NCBI GenBank assembly: GCA_016712745.1
Contig: JADJQN010000007.1
Coordinates: 1 to 47,746 of the forward strand
Source of the DNA: Sandaracinaceae bacterium
Lineage (GTDB): Bacteria > Myxococcota_A > Polyangia > Polyangiales > JADJQN01
Reading direction: 5' to 3'
Length of the DNA stretch: 47,746 bases
The position numbers were made by a program, and so were the translations under genes. The notes under the pieces are model-generated. The model was not told the DNA's origin. It searched no databases and was given only the letters and a program-made list of their open reading frames with translations. Positions 37,876-47,746 of the stretch are shown piece by piece. Each line of letters opens with the position of its first letter. The stretch's first letter is position 1.

Positions 37876-38110
37876 CGATCGCCCCCCCTCTTCGGTGGGG
37901 GGGGGGCCGGGTCGTTGCCGATGCCGGGGGAACGCGGGGGGGGCTGACGCAGGGCTGGGACGCGCGCGGGGCGTGAGCGCGGAGGGGAGGGGGCGGGGCG
38001 GGGGGGGGTGGGGGCGGGCGCGGCCTTGCGGGCCGCCCCGGGGCGGGGGAAAACCGCGGCGCCGCTCGTCGGCTCTCGGGGGCGGCCCACTCTCCCCCGA
38101 CATCGGTTGA
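37876..38110. repeat. G-run-rich tract at the left edge of cassette B
   Basis: About 235 bases are dominated by G runs on the plus strand: a run of ten at 37897-37906 facing seven C at 37882-37888 across a short loop, then many GGGG to GGGGGGGGG runs to about 38050, and a GCGGCC/GGCCGC hairpin near 38018. Several quadruplex-type arrangements are possible. It replaces the 3' end of the TPR gene that cassette A still has. Confidence 0.7.
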
Positions 38111-38631
38111 TCGGCGCGCATCGCGATCTCTTGCAGCCACCCAGCCAACCGCGCGTCGTCACGGCCGCTGTGGATCGCAGCGAGCGCCGCACCCTGGATC
38201 GCCGGCAAGTACGCCGGGCTCACTTGCAGCGCCGCGTCATAGCTCTCCATCGCGTCGTCGATGCGGCCGGCGCGTTCGAGGCAGATGCCCAAGTTGACGC
38301 GCGGGTCGGGATGGCCGGGCATCAGTTTGCGCGCCCACTCGAACTCGTTCGCGGCTTCGTAGAGCTTGCCGGCATTGAGGAACACGACGCCGAGGTTGTT
38401 GTGCGCGGGGCCGAAGTAGAGATCGGCGGTCAGCGATTCGCGCAGCAGCGCCTCGGCGCGAGCCGGGTCGCTCGCGATCAGGTCCGCGCCTTCGCGATTG
38501 AGCTCTTCCGCCTTCGTCGTGCTGCGCGCAACTTCGCTCATCGGCGCGTAGGGTCCGACCGGCGTCGATCGGCACGACGACAACATCGCGACGAGCGTTG
38601 CGACCACCGCAGCGACTGACTTCGACTTCAT
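38111..38631 (-). CDS. TPR-repeat lipoprotein, cassette B (3' end replaced)
   Basis: ATG at 38631 overlaps the secretin stop (ATGA). The lipobox LSSC, the two TPRs and the spacing match cassette A closely; one codon block differs (ALLRESLTADL against ALLLRDALTADL). Homology with cassette A ends at 38111, in codon about 173. Beyond it the frame stays open to 37771, but through the G-run tract it encodes a Pro/Arg-rich tail (PPPTEEGGR) that is unlikely to be native. The gene is therefore probably truncated, or fused to junk, by the duplication event. The proposed pilotin-like role is as for copy A. Confidence 0.7.
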
Positions 38632-40856
38632 CGGATCACCCTCGGCTCCATCACCGGCCAGCCGTCGTCGAGGCCGACCTGATCCAGCGCGCGCGACGAC
38701 TCGTACTTCAAATCCTCGAAGCGCGACGAGCGCATCACGTTGCAACGCAAGAACACAAAGAAGCGCGACTTGGTCTTCGTGCGTGACTGGTTCTTGAAGA
38801 GGTTGCCGATGAGCGGCATCGAGCCGAGCCAAGGGATGCGCGACTCCGCTTCACCTTCGGTCTCGACCTCCAAGCCGCCGACCACCACCGTGAAGCCATC
38901 GGGGATCGTGACCACGCTCGAGAGTCGGTTCTCTTGGCGCGGCGGCGGCAGCTCGGCGCTCGAGGCCTCGCCGACGAAGCTCGACAGCGACACCGTGTAC
39001 TCGATCACGATTCTGTCGCCGTCTGCGACCTGCGGCTTGACCATCACCTGCGTGCCCGCGTCGAGCGTGCCGCCAAAGCTCGTTGTCGCGACCGTCGACG
39101 AAGCGTTCGTGCTCGCGTAGGGAGTTTGCAGGGTCGAGTCGAGCGCGGCCTGAACATTGTTGTTGACGAGCACCTTGGGGATGGTGAGCGTTCGGCCCTG
39201 ATTGAGGACTTCGAGCGCGCGCACGACCGCCGAGAAGTCGCCGGGATCGAGCACCACCGCGGTCGCGCCCTGCGCCGCCAAGGCCGGGATCGAGGTCGCG
39301 TTCGGGCTCGGAGATCCGAGACCAAAGAGACTGCCCAGGCTCCAACTGCGCCCGTCGCGTGATCCGATCGCTTGCAGCTCGACCCCGAGCGCGCGTGTCT
39401 GCGACTCGGAGAGTGAGAGCACCAACGCTTCGACCAACACCTGCGCTTCACGCACGTCGACCTCGGCGATCAGGCGCGCGAGCTCATCGAGCACACGCGC
39501 TTCCCCGAACGCGAGGATCCGATTCGTGGCCTCATCCGCGGCGAGCGTCACGTCGGCTCCCTTGCGAGGCCGGTTCGTGCTTGGGCGCGTGATAGGGGCG
39601 GTCGCTCCCTGCACGCCCTCGGCGGGTTTCGCGGTTTCGACCGCGTTGGGATCTTCGAGCACGCCCGCATCGAGCAGACCCTCCAAAAGTCCGAGCACTT
39701 CGCTGACGCGTCGATTGCGGATGGCGAAGGCGCGCAGCGGTCGGCGCGGACCCTCTTGGACGTCGTTGAGGCGCGAGATCAGCGCCTGCACCTCGGCGTG
39801 GAGCTTGGGCGTGGCCGTCACGATCAGCGTGCCGGTGAGCGCGTCTTCGACCATGCGCCACTGCGACGGAGCCTGGCCTTCGCGGCGCACGGTGGCTTCG
39901 ACGAGGCGCGCGGTTTCCGCCAACCCGAAGCGCCGCGGCGTGTAGTGCAGCGTCGTGACCGCTTCCGGCCGATCGAAGGTCTCGATCGTTGTGCGCCACC
40001 AACTGATCTCGCGCGTCGGCGCCACCACGAGCATGCTCGACGATTCCGGCAGCGCGATCGCTGTCCCGACGAGCGGCGCAAGAATCGCTTTGCGCGTGTT
40101 GACGACGCGCTCCAAAAGCGTCGCCATGGCCAGCGGCGCGAGTTCGCGCAGCGGCACTTCGATCGTTGCGGGCTGCGCGCTCGGCAAGTCGAGGAGCGCT
40201 AGCACGCGCAACGCCTGGTCGACGTGCGGCCGATAGTCGCTGATCACCAACGCCTGGCCTTCACGCACGGCCATGATCTGTCCGCCGCCCTTGGAGAGAA
40301 CGAGCTTGAGCGCTTCGACCAGATCGTCGGGCTTGCGGTTATCGAGCCCCACCACGAGCTTGACGTAGCCAGCGAGCGCCCCGACGAGATCGGAAGCTTC
40401 CACACGCGCGGTGCTCGCGGCATCGGCGACCGGCACCACCTTGAAGCCTGAATGGCCTGGAGGCTGAACGGTGGCGAGCCCGCGGGCGGCGAGCTCGCGA
40501 TTGAGGATGTCCCACAGCTCGCGCGGCGTGAAGTTGCCGGGCCGATCGACGGCGATGCGGCCCTCGAGTTTGGAGCGGTCGTACTCGAGGTGCAGGCCGA
40601 GCCCGGAGGCGCACATCTCGACGAGCGTTGTGAGGGGCAGCTCGGACTCGTTGAGCGACCAGCGCGGCTCCTGCTTGTCGCCTTGCGCGACAGGTGCGGT
40701 CACCGTAGCGGGCGGCGCAGGACGCTCGGGAGGAGGAACCGCCGCTCGCTCTTCTCCTTGCGCGAAGGAGATCGGCACGGCCACGCACAGCGCGGCCGCC
40801 CACTCCAACGCGCGGCGAGCGTCCACACGCAGCAACGATTCGCGCGCGGGCTTCAC
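38628..40856 (-). CDS. GspD-like outer-membrane secretin, cassette B
   Basis: About 742 residues from GTG at 40856. In this copy the cassette-A ATG is replaced by GTG (RVDARRALEW), which is why the upstream conserved GTG is preferred. All features of copy A are kept: signal peptide ending SFAQG, STN-like domain, repeated N-domains, EAQVLVEALVLSLSES, the secretin core with LTIPKVLVNNNVQAALDST, and the signature IPWLGSMPLIGNLFKNQS. Differences are few and conservative (LDHRKPDD to LDNRKPDD, FYVFLRC to FFVFLRC). The open frame and conservative changes indicate that both secretins have been under selection. Confidence 0.9.
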   Translation of the reverse strand: MKPARESLLRVDARRALEWAAALCVAVPISFAQGEERAAVPPPERPAPPATVTAPVAQGDKQEPRWSLNESELPLTTLVEMCASGLGLHLEYDRSKLEGRIAVDRPGNFTPRELWDILNRELAARGLATVQPPGHSGFKVVPVADAASTARVEASDLVGALAGYVKLVVGLDNRKPDDLVEALKLVLSKGGGQIMAVREGQALVISDYRPHVDQALRVLALLDLPSAQPATIEVPLRELAPLAMATLLERVVNTRKAILAPLVGTAIALPESSSMLVVAPTREISWWRTTIETFDRPEAVTTLHYTPRRFGLAETARLVEATVRREGQAPSQWRMVEDALTGTLIVTATPKLHAEVQALISRLNDVQEGPRRPLRAFAIRNRRVSEVLGLLEGLLDAGVLEDPNAVETAKPAEGVQGATAPITRPSTNRPRKGADVTLAADEATNRILAFGEARVLDELARLIAEVDVREAQVLVEALVLSLSESQTRALGVELQAIGSRDGRSWSLGSLFGLGSPSPNATSIPALAAQGATAVVLDPGDFSAVVRALEVLNQGRTLTIPKVLVNNNVQAALDSTLQTPYASTNASSTVATTSFGGTLDAGTQVMVKPQVADGDRIVIEYTVSLSSFVGEASSAELPPPRQENRLSSVVTIPDGFTVVVGGLEVETEGEAESRIPWLGSMPLIGNLFKNQSRTKTKSRFFVFLRCNVMRSSRFEDLKYESSRALDQVGLDDGWPVMEPRVIR

Positions 40857-40863
40857 GATTGGC

Positions 40864-41540
40864 TCAACCGCTGGTCGCAGCGTTCCAGGCCTGTTGCAGC
40901 GAAGTGAGGTTGGTGTCGAGAGCGGTCTTGGCCGCGGCAACACGTTCGTCGGCGCGGGCCGCTGAGAGGATCGCTTGCAGCGTGCCGTTGGCCTCACCTT
41001 CGTACTTCGCGGAGATTCGTTCATTGGAGAGCGCGTTGCGCAACGACAACCATTCCGCGTCGCTGCGTTCAATCACCAAGAACTCGATCGGCAGCTTCCA
41101 GCGACGGTTGGATTCGATCGTGGCAAGGTTGGCGCGCTGGGCGCCCGAAAGACCCGCAGTTGCCGATGCCCGCAGCGAAGCGAGGGCTGACGCGCGCAGC
41201 GATTCTGCCGTGTTCAACGCGGCTTCTAGCGCCGGAAAGCCCTCGATCTCTTGCTGTGACCCCGCGCCGCTCCGAATCTTCCGTTGGGCTGCGTCGCGGG
41301 CAATCCGCGCGGATGTCGCGGCGGCATCGAGCGCTGAAATCGGAGTCGCAAGATTCGTATGAGCCAACGCAAGAGCCGCGACAATCGATCCGGTTTGATT
41401 GCTGCACGTCGCCCCCTCGACTGCAACGGATGACGCGGCTGGCGCCGCGGCTGAAAGGGACTTCCAAAGAGGGGCCGGCAGCCACCAGGGCGGCGAGTCC
41501 GCAGAGAGCAATCGAGACACGAACGGAAGTGGTTCGACAT
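40864..41540 (-). CDS. Exported Ala-rich helical protein, cassette B, N-terminus frameshifted
   Basis: The C-terminal about 190 residues match cassette A (the MPIEFLVIERSDAEWLSL block is LPIEFLVIERSDAEWLSL here), and the stop lies seven bases before the secretin start. Near the 5' end, two single-base insertions relative to copy A (after the third codon, about 41530, and near 41475) put the signal peptide out of frame. The block corresponding to IEGDAHSLPALAIRAGLDAE is deleted, which accounts for most of the length difference between cassettes. The GGGAG ribosome-binding site and ATG at 41540 are kept. It is either a broken gene or a consensus error. Confidence 0.6.
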
Positions 41541-42058
41541 CGCTGATTTCTCCCGAGAACCGAGGCAGTTGCAAGAATCTTGGCGTCGCGGCCAGCGAGC
41601 TGACAGTTGCTCGCGCACGTGCGCGCGACCAGAGAAGATGATCTACCACGTACACGCGGCGCGTGGACGCGCGCATTCAAAAGTTCCTGCGCAAATGCAG
41701 TTCGACCATTCCTGCGCAAGTTCTCGGAATTGACGCTGCTCGGCATCGGATCGCGCCAAGGCGGCGCTAATAAACATGCCTGGCACCAATCCCACTATTG
41801 GCGCCAAGAATGCCCGACTTTCCGATCATTGGGAAGGATTTGCGTCAGATTCGAGACGGACGCGAGTCTCAATAATGGCTTAGCGAAATGGGCAATTGTC
41901 GTAAGTCGTTATTTCCGAAAGGTGGGAATGAAATCGAAGATATCCAAGCTCCAAAACAGCGCTAACTTCGACCGCGTCGCGCGCGCGGCGCCAGCCAACG
42001 ACGCCGTCGCCTCTCTCGCGTTCTACGGTTGAGTTCCTTCGAATCGCAAAGGACCGCC
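41541..42058. promoter_or_regulatory. Divergent intergenic region of cassette B
   Basis: It is the counterpart of 22079-22595 and shows the same conserved blocks (GGAATTGACGCTG, GGCGGCGCTAATAAAC, CATTGGGAAGGATTTGCGTC). AAAGGA stands five bases before the RHS ATG at 42059. Conservation of non-coding sequence over about 500 bases suggests promoters and operators shared by the secretin operon and the RHS gene. Confidence 0.6.
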
Positions 42059-45000
42059 ATGCGTTATTCGCAATCGCTCGCTCGCTCCGCGAAGTTGTCC
42101 CTGGCTTTCAGCACGACGGTTGCCGTCCTGGGCTCTTCCGCCTTCGCGCAGATCCTGACGACCAACGACGACACCCTGACAACGTATCGGGCGGGCGTCA
42201 CGGCCGTTCAAGGTCTACGGCCCCGGCCGGAACAACGCGGGGTGAATCACGACGGCTCGATGCGCAAGGCATCAACGCATCGTCTCGCCGTTGCCGGAAA
42301 TCCGTTTGAGCGCGTGTGGAGTGGCGAAGCGGAGCTCAATGGCGTTCGACTCGACACCGGCACTTGGACGACTTCCGATGTCGACATTTCGCTGCCTGCA
42401 TCGAGTCCTTGGGTCGTGGGTAGGTCGTACAACGCCCGCCAAGACAACTCCGGGCATCTCGCGTCGAATGGCTACCAAGGGTTCAACTGGGCGCAGTCCT
42501 CTCAACCCGAGATCGTGCTCTACGAGCACGCCTCGGATGACGCACAGGACGTGCTGTATTTGGTGTATGGCGCGGATCGATACGCGGAGTTCAAGCGCGC
42601 GAGTTCGACTGCGAATACGTACAAGGGCACCAACGGCGCGGCGGGTGTGTTCGAGCGCACGGATGCATCGCCCGACACGTGGGCGTACTACGCACCGGAC
42701 GGGGTGGTGGCGACGTTCTTTGGCTTCGACACCGCTGACGCAGACCACAAAGGCCAGATCTGGAAGGTGGCTGATCCTGCCGGCAACGTCGCTTACGTCG
42801 GCAGCACGAGTTCAGCCAGCGCCGCGCTGTCAGCGGGCTACGACGCGAGCGGCCGCATCACGGATGCGTACGACAGCGCGGGGCGGCACTTCGACTACGC
42901 GTACACGGGTTCGGCGATCGGAGGCGTGACGCGCCTCGAGTCGGTGATCGTCACCAGCGGGGCGACGGAAGTGGCGCGCGTCGAGTACGGATACTACGGC
43001 ACCGAAGCCTACGGCGAGGCCGGCGACCTCAAGACGGTGACGACCACGACGCCGTTGACCGATTCCGGCGTCAACGACATCCGAGTCAAATATTACCGTT
43101 ATTGGGAAGGCTCTCACGATCCTGAAGCCGATCCGCCGGTCCTCGGCCACGACCACGCGATCATGCTCGTGCTCGAAGCCGAGGGAGCGCGCCGCTACGA
43201 CTGGAACGAAGGCGGTGCTGGGGAGCCCGAGTTCGATAGCGGGTTCACCAGCGCCTCGACCGCGACGCTCAAGAGCTACGCATCTGGCTACTTTGAATAC
43301 GACTCGAGCCGTCGCATCCAAAACGCGATGTTCGCCGGGAACTGCGGCTGCGGGTCAGCAGGATCGGGATCGTTCGCGTTGAGCTACGGCACGTCCGGCT
43401 ACACGAACGACGCTGGATACGACAACGAAGCGGCAAGGCGCACCGTGGTCGACATGCCGAACTGCGCGACGGCGCCGTCGACCACCGTCACGCCCTGGAT
43501 CACCCAGTACTTCGATGAGCTTGGCCAAGCGCTCTCGCGCGTCGAGCACGATGGCGACCCCTCGGGCTCGCCGACATCCTGGGCGACACACGTCACGCGC
43601 GATGCTACGGGCTGCGTCGTGACGATCGGTACTCCGGCGAGCATCACTACCTACACGCACAGCAGCTGGGCGATCACGGACGGCAGCGTGGGGCTCGTGC
43701 GGGTGTATGACCGCGTTGCGTCTGGCGAGGCGACGGGCTTTCTCGCAGACGAGCTTTGGCGTGAAGGCAGTGGGGGCACCGAGGAGTTCCTCAAGAGCCA
43801 TGTTTGGTGGACGAACAAGGCCACGAAGGGCTTCACGTCGCCGACCATCACTTTGGTGCGGCCGCTGGTCAAAGAGCAGTGGGAGTACCCGGAGCTCGGC
43901 GAGTCGCAATACGGCTCGACCGCGAACAAGATCGACTACGACTACACGACCTACTCCGGCGTGTCGCAGCCGCTGGCCTTGACCACATCGACGGCGACCG
44001 AAGCGGCGGTCTCGTCGGGAAAGAACGGAGATACGGGATCGGGCTTGACGGTCGCGACTCACTACACCCTCGACGGCAGCGACGACTTCAACGCTCGCAA
44101 CGACGGTGGCAACCGGATCGTGCGATACAAGCTGCGCGTGCAAGGACTCGTCACGGAGATCCGCAACGACGCGGACACGAGCGCGCTTGAGTCCGCCGAC
44201 CAACTTCGACGCCACGGGCTCGGACCCAATTGATGACGCGACGACGATGACCTACGACGCTCAGGGGCGCTTGGCGTTGACTGAGGATTCGGGAGGCCGC
44301 GTGTCCGCGATGTACCACTCCGTGCTGGCGGATCGTCGGCACGTCACGCTGACGTTTCCTCGCTATGAGGATCTCGCCACTGACAAGTACTACGGGCCTG
44401 TCCGCTACTCCGTCACCAACCACGCCGGAAAAGTGGAAGCGAGCGGCGTGATCGCGGTTGCGCTCGCCGGTTCGACGGTCGCGCCGACGGTGTTCATCGA
44501 TGAGAGCGGCGTTGATCCGATTACAGCCGTCGACACGGGCAGCTCGTTCGGGAGCGTCGCTCAACTGTCCGTCTCGATTTACGACCTGACTGGCACGCAG
44601 CAGCAAGAGCAGCGTGCGTACTTCGTGATCCCGAGTTCGCTGCCTGGCACCGATGGCGTGCACTTCGACGCGACAAGCTACGGCTACGACGCACTGGGGC
44701 GCCAAGTTCGAACGCTCGAGCCGCACGGCACGATTCACCGCGCCGTGTACGACGTGCGCGGGCGCACCGTATCGAGCTGGGTGGGCACGAACGATTACAG
44801 CTTCGATGGCGGCTCGGGGAGCGGCCCCGACAACATGGTCAAGACCGCCGAGACGACATTCGACTCGAACGGCTACGTCACGGGACAAACGGCGTTCATT
44901 CAGGACTCGACGACGGGGCAGCGCGAGACGAATTTCACGAACGACCTCTTCGGTCGGCACGTCGTCACCGAGCGCCCCCTGTCACCGCATTCGCTCACTC

Positions 45001-47746
45001 TCTACGACAACCTCGGTCGCGCGACCGCCGTCGGTCAGTACAGCTCTGTCTCCGGTCTCGACGCGGACAGCGACCCCACCGACGACGTCAACTTCGACAC
45101 GAATCGCCTGGCTCTCTGGCGCACGTACTACGACGAGCGCGGTCGCGTCTGGAAATCGACGCGTCACGAGATCGACGCGACCGACGGTTCGAACGACGAC
45201 AACCTTGAAACGCTGACCTGGTACGACCGCCAAAATCGGAGGGTCAAAGTCGACGGCGAGCAGCTCGAAAAGTTCGCCTACGATCGGCTCGGGCGGATGA
45301 CACATCGCTTCGTGCTCGCGAAAGTCGACGGCGACGAAGACACGTGGGCGGAGGCGCTCGACGTTGCCAGCGACCACGTGCTCGAGGAGCATCAGACGAC
45401 ATACGACGACGACGGCCACGAGATCATGAGCGCCCGGATTGAACGGCTCTACGACGACCTCGGGAGCAGCGCCACTCTCGCCGCGCTCGACACGAACGGT
45501 GACAATGACGCGTTGAAGTACACAGCCACCAACGTGAAGGGCCGCATCCAGATCACGGCCAAGTGGTACGACGCATGGGACCGGTTGGAAGAAGTCGTGC
45601 GCTACGGCACATACCACGCCACGGCCAACGCTGAGGACTTCGATCGAGATGGGCTCAGTGTTCCTTCGCGATCTGCGACCGCGCTGCGCACGAGCTATGC
45701 GTACAACACCGACGGCACGCGGCAGAAGTCGACAGACCCGAAGGGAATTGTCGCGCTGACCGAGTACGACGCGATGGGCCGCACGACGCGCGTGATCTCG
45801 AACTGGGTCGACGGTACGGCCGGTGGCAGCAGTTCGGACGAAGACCAGGTGGTCGCGTACGGCTACACCGACGGCTTGCAGACTTCGATCACGGCCGACC
45901 TGCCCAGCCCGGAGACCGATCAGGTCACGACCTACACGTTCGGCACGACGAAGGGCGGCAGCGCCGGTGATTCGAAGATCGCCACTGGGCACTTGTTGCG
46001 GAAGGTGCAGTACCCCGACTCTTCGGACGCAACGAACGACATCGTCGCCTTCGCGTACAACGCCCAGGGTCAACAGATTTGGAAACGTGACCAGGCTCTC
46101 TCGGGCAGCACGAGCGACTACAACATCATTGAGACTGACTACGACGACGCGGGACGCGAGATCCACCGGCGCGTGTCGCAGAAGCGCTCGATCGCCGACG
46201 GAGCCGTGCGTCGCATCAGTACGACGTACGAAGCGCTGGGCCGCAGGGAGTTGGTGACGCAGTACGACGATGCCACCGTGGGATCTCCCGACGTCGTGGT
46301 TGACGAGGTCAAGTACGTGTACGACGGCTGGGGCAACCTGACCGATTTCCGCCAGGACAAGGACTCGGCGGTGGGCGGCAGCGGTTACTGGGCGGTCCAG
46401 TACTCCCACGTCAAAGCGACCGGTGGCCGTAACACGCTTCGCCGCGATTCGATCACGACGCCCGGTGGCACGTACAACTACAGCTACCGGACCTCCGCCG
46501 GCTTCCTCGATGGTGACGCGAGCCGCGTCTCCCAGATCTCGGATGACTTCGACACCGCACTGGTGACGTACCAGTACAATGGCGCCGGGTCCGTGGTGAA
46601 GACGACACTCGAAGAACCGGAGTTGTTCTCAAAGCTCTACACGGGCGCGGGGACGACGTTTTCGGGGCTGGACCGTTTCAACCGAACGATCGTCAGCAAG
46701 TGGACGAAGGACCTCGCCACCGTTCGGGACATCTACAAGGTCACCCTCGGGTACGACGAGAACTCGAACATCACGTCGCAGGACGACGCGGTGCACACCG
46801 GCCACGACGTCAAGTACCTGAACGACAATCTGAATCGCCTCTACGACGCCGAGGAAGGCACGCTGGCAAGCGGGTCGATCACCGGACGCACGCGTCACCA
46901 AATCTGGACGCTGAATCACACCGGCAACTGGGAACTCGATCGAGTCGACCTGGACGGCGACGACAACTTCAACGAGACGGACGAACTCGACGATGACCGG
47001 ACGCACAACGCGGTCAACGAGATCGTCGCGCGTGATATCGACGATGACTCGTCGAATGACTACACGTTCGGGTACGACGCCGCTGGCAACATGACCGATG
47101 ACGGCGAGCTCTACACGTACGAGTGGGACGCGTTCTACCGACTGCGCAAGGTGCGCAACCGCTCCAACTCTGCGCTGGTGAGCGAATACTGGTACAACGG
47201 GCTCGGATACCTGATCACGCGACACCAAGACACGGACACCGACGGTGACGCGGACGGCAGCGACAAGAAGTACCACTCGGTCTATGACGAACGTTGGCGC
47301 GCGGTAACGACATTCCGTGAGAGCGATGCGTCGCCAAAAGAATCGTTCGTCTACCACGCAGCCGGAGGCGGTGGGTACGGCGGAAGCTCGTACATCGACC
47401 AAGTCGTGATGCGCGATCGCGACGACACGAATACGTGGACTGGCGCTGCAGACGGCACGCTCGAAGAGCGCGTCTACTACTGCCAGAACTGGCGCGCGGA
47501 CGTCGTCGCGCTGATCGACGATGCCGGAGGCATGCTCGAGTGGGTCAAGTACTCGGCGTACGGGGTGCCGTTCGGGATGCCGGCAGGCGATGCGGACTCG
47601 GACGGCGACTGTGACTCCGCGGACGATTCAATCGTCGCGGGCTGGGTGAGTGCGCCGTCGTATGACGTGCGCGGCGACGTGGACCTCGATGGGGACGTTG
47701 ACGGGACGGACTACTCAGCGGTTGTTGGTGGACACCAATCCGTCGG
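42059..47746 (+). CDS. Giant RHS/YD-repeat exoprotein, cassette B (3' end outside the window)
   Basis: ATG at 42059 gives the same signal peptide as copy A. The frame is open to about 44190, where one extra base (CGCGCTTGAG against copy A CAGCTTGAG) causes a stop at 44233. From there the next frame (PPTNFDATGSDPIDDATTM) stays open to the window end. RHS/YD repeats fill the whole length. The dockerin-like Asp loops are at 47587-47712 (DADSDGDCDSAD, DVDLDGDVDGTD). The core domain and tip lie beyond 47746. Residues that are garbled or stopped in copy A are normal here, for example SSWAITDGSVG at the amber site and DAVHTGHDVKYLNDN near 46800. Secreted RHS shells usually encapsulate or display a C-terminal effector. 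Confidence 0.85.

Larger units (their letters stand above)
38111..47746. repeat. Segmental duplication, copy B
   Basis: Partner of 18582-28277, direct orientation. The left edge abuts the G-run tract. The right edge lies outside the window. It is about 60 bases shorter than copy A over the shared span, mostly because of the deletion in the helical-protein gene. Confidence 0.9.

Noticed and set aside
37771..38110. Proline-rich C-terminal extension of the cassette B TPR lipoprotein
   Set aside because: It is the translation of a G-run tract outside the duplicated segment; cassette A has an unrelated C-terminus.
44982..46409. 475-codon minus-strand open frame inside RHS copy B
   Set aside because: Antisense of YD repeats; Val/Arg-rich, no domain, and not a single frame in copy A.
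1..47746. CRISPR arrays, rRNA genes and complete tRNA genes
   Set aside because: No regularly spaced identical repeats, rRNA-like conserved blocks or full tRNA cloverleaf were seen on reading both strands.

Overview
GC-rich bacterial DNA that looks like Planctomycetota. The strongest lineage clue is the secreted beta-propeller protein at 17203-18420. Its C-terminal tail has the CTAK...GC.P.I...G.PS layout, the GRAS-P-GGTLC-TP motif and a WLGRDPG...LSDALEFT ending. I associate this tail with exported proteins of marine Planctomycetota such as the Saltatorellus/Engelhardtia type. The dockerin-containing RHS proteins and the carboxypeptidase-regulatory-like repeat protein fit the same lineage. 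This is inference from recognised families, not a search.

Layout. (1) 1-13.3 kb is a defence island. It holds a heavily frameshifted NACHT-NTPase/HEAT gene (+), an IS66 TnpA-like remnant (+), and a minus-strand operon read from 13261 to 4439: type III restriction subunit Res, type III methyltransferase Mod, a UvrD-family helicase with a RelE/ParE-like N-terminus, and a phospholipase-D-like (HKD) protein. (2) 13.3-14.95 kb is gene-poor, with short direct repeats, a 3' half of a tRNA-Arg(CCG) gene (a probable integration scar) and a GC-rich palindromic element that has a relative at about 32 kb. (3) 14.95-18.4 kb holds two coupled genes for exported proteins, a parallel-beta-helix protein and a beta-propeller protein. 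(4) 18.4-28.9 kb is cassette A: a minus-strand operon (exported helical protein, GspD-like secretin, TPR lipoprotein) diverging from a very large RHS/YD-repeat gene. (5) 28.9-37.8 kb is an inter-cassette region with a carboxypeptidase-regulatory-like surface protein, an AT-hook protein, a 3.86-kb transposon and AT-richer gene fragments. (6) 38.1 kb to the window end is cassette B, a second diverged copy of the same secretin-RHS cassette; its RHS gene runs off the edge.

Two candidates deserve most attention. One is the duplicated secretin-TPR-RHS cassette, which suggests a dedicated outer-membrane secretin travelling with an RHS exoprotein. The other is the transposon at 32796-36655. It has about 60-bp terminal inverted repeats and four translationally coupled genes: two different DDE transposases flanking two paralogous small putative helix-turn-helix proteins.

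Caveat. Single-base frameshifts occur in almost every long gene, including single-copy genes whose motifs are otherwise perfect, while the four transposon genes are intact. Much of this may be uncorrected consensus error in a draft assembly. RHS copy A also carries an in-frame nonsense codon and clustered changes, so it may be a true pseudogene. Coordinates of frameshifted genes are given end to end, and the approximate break points are stated.
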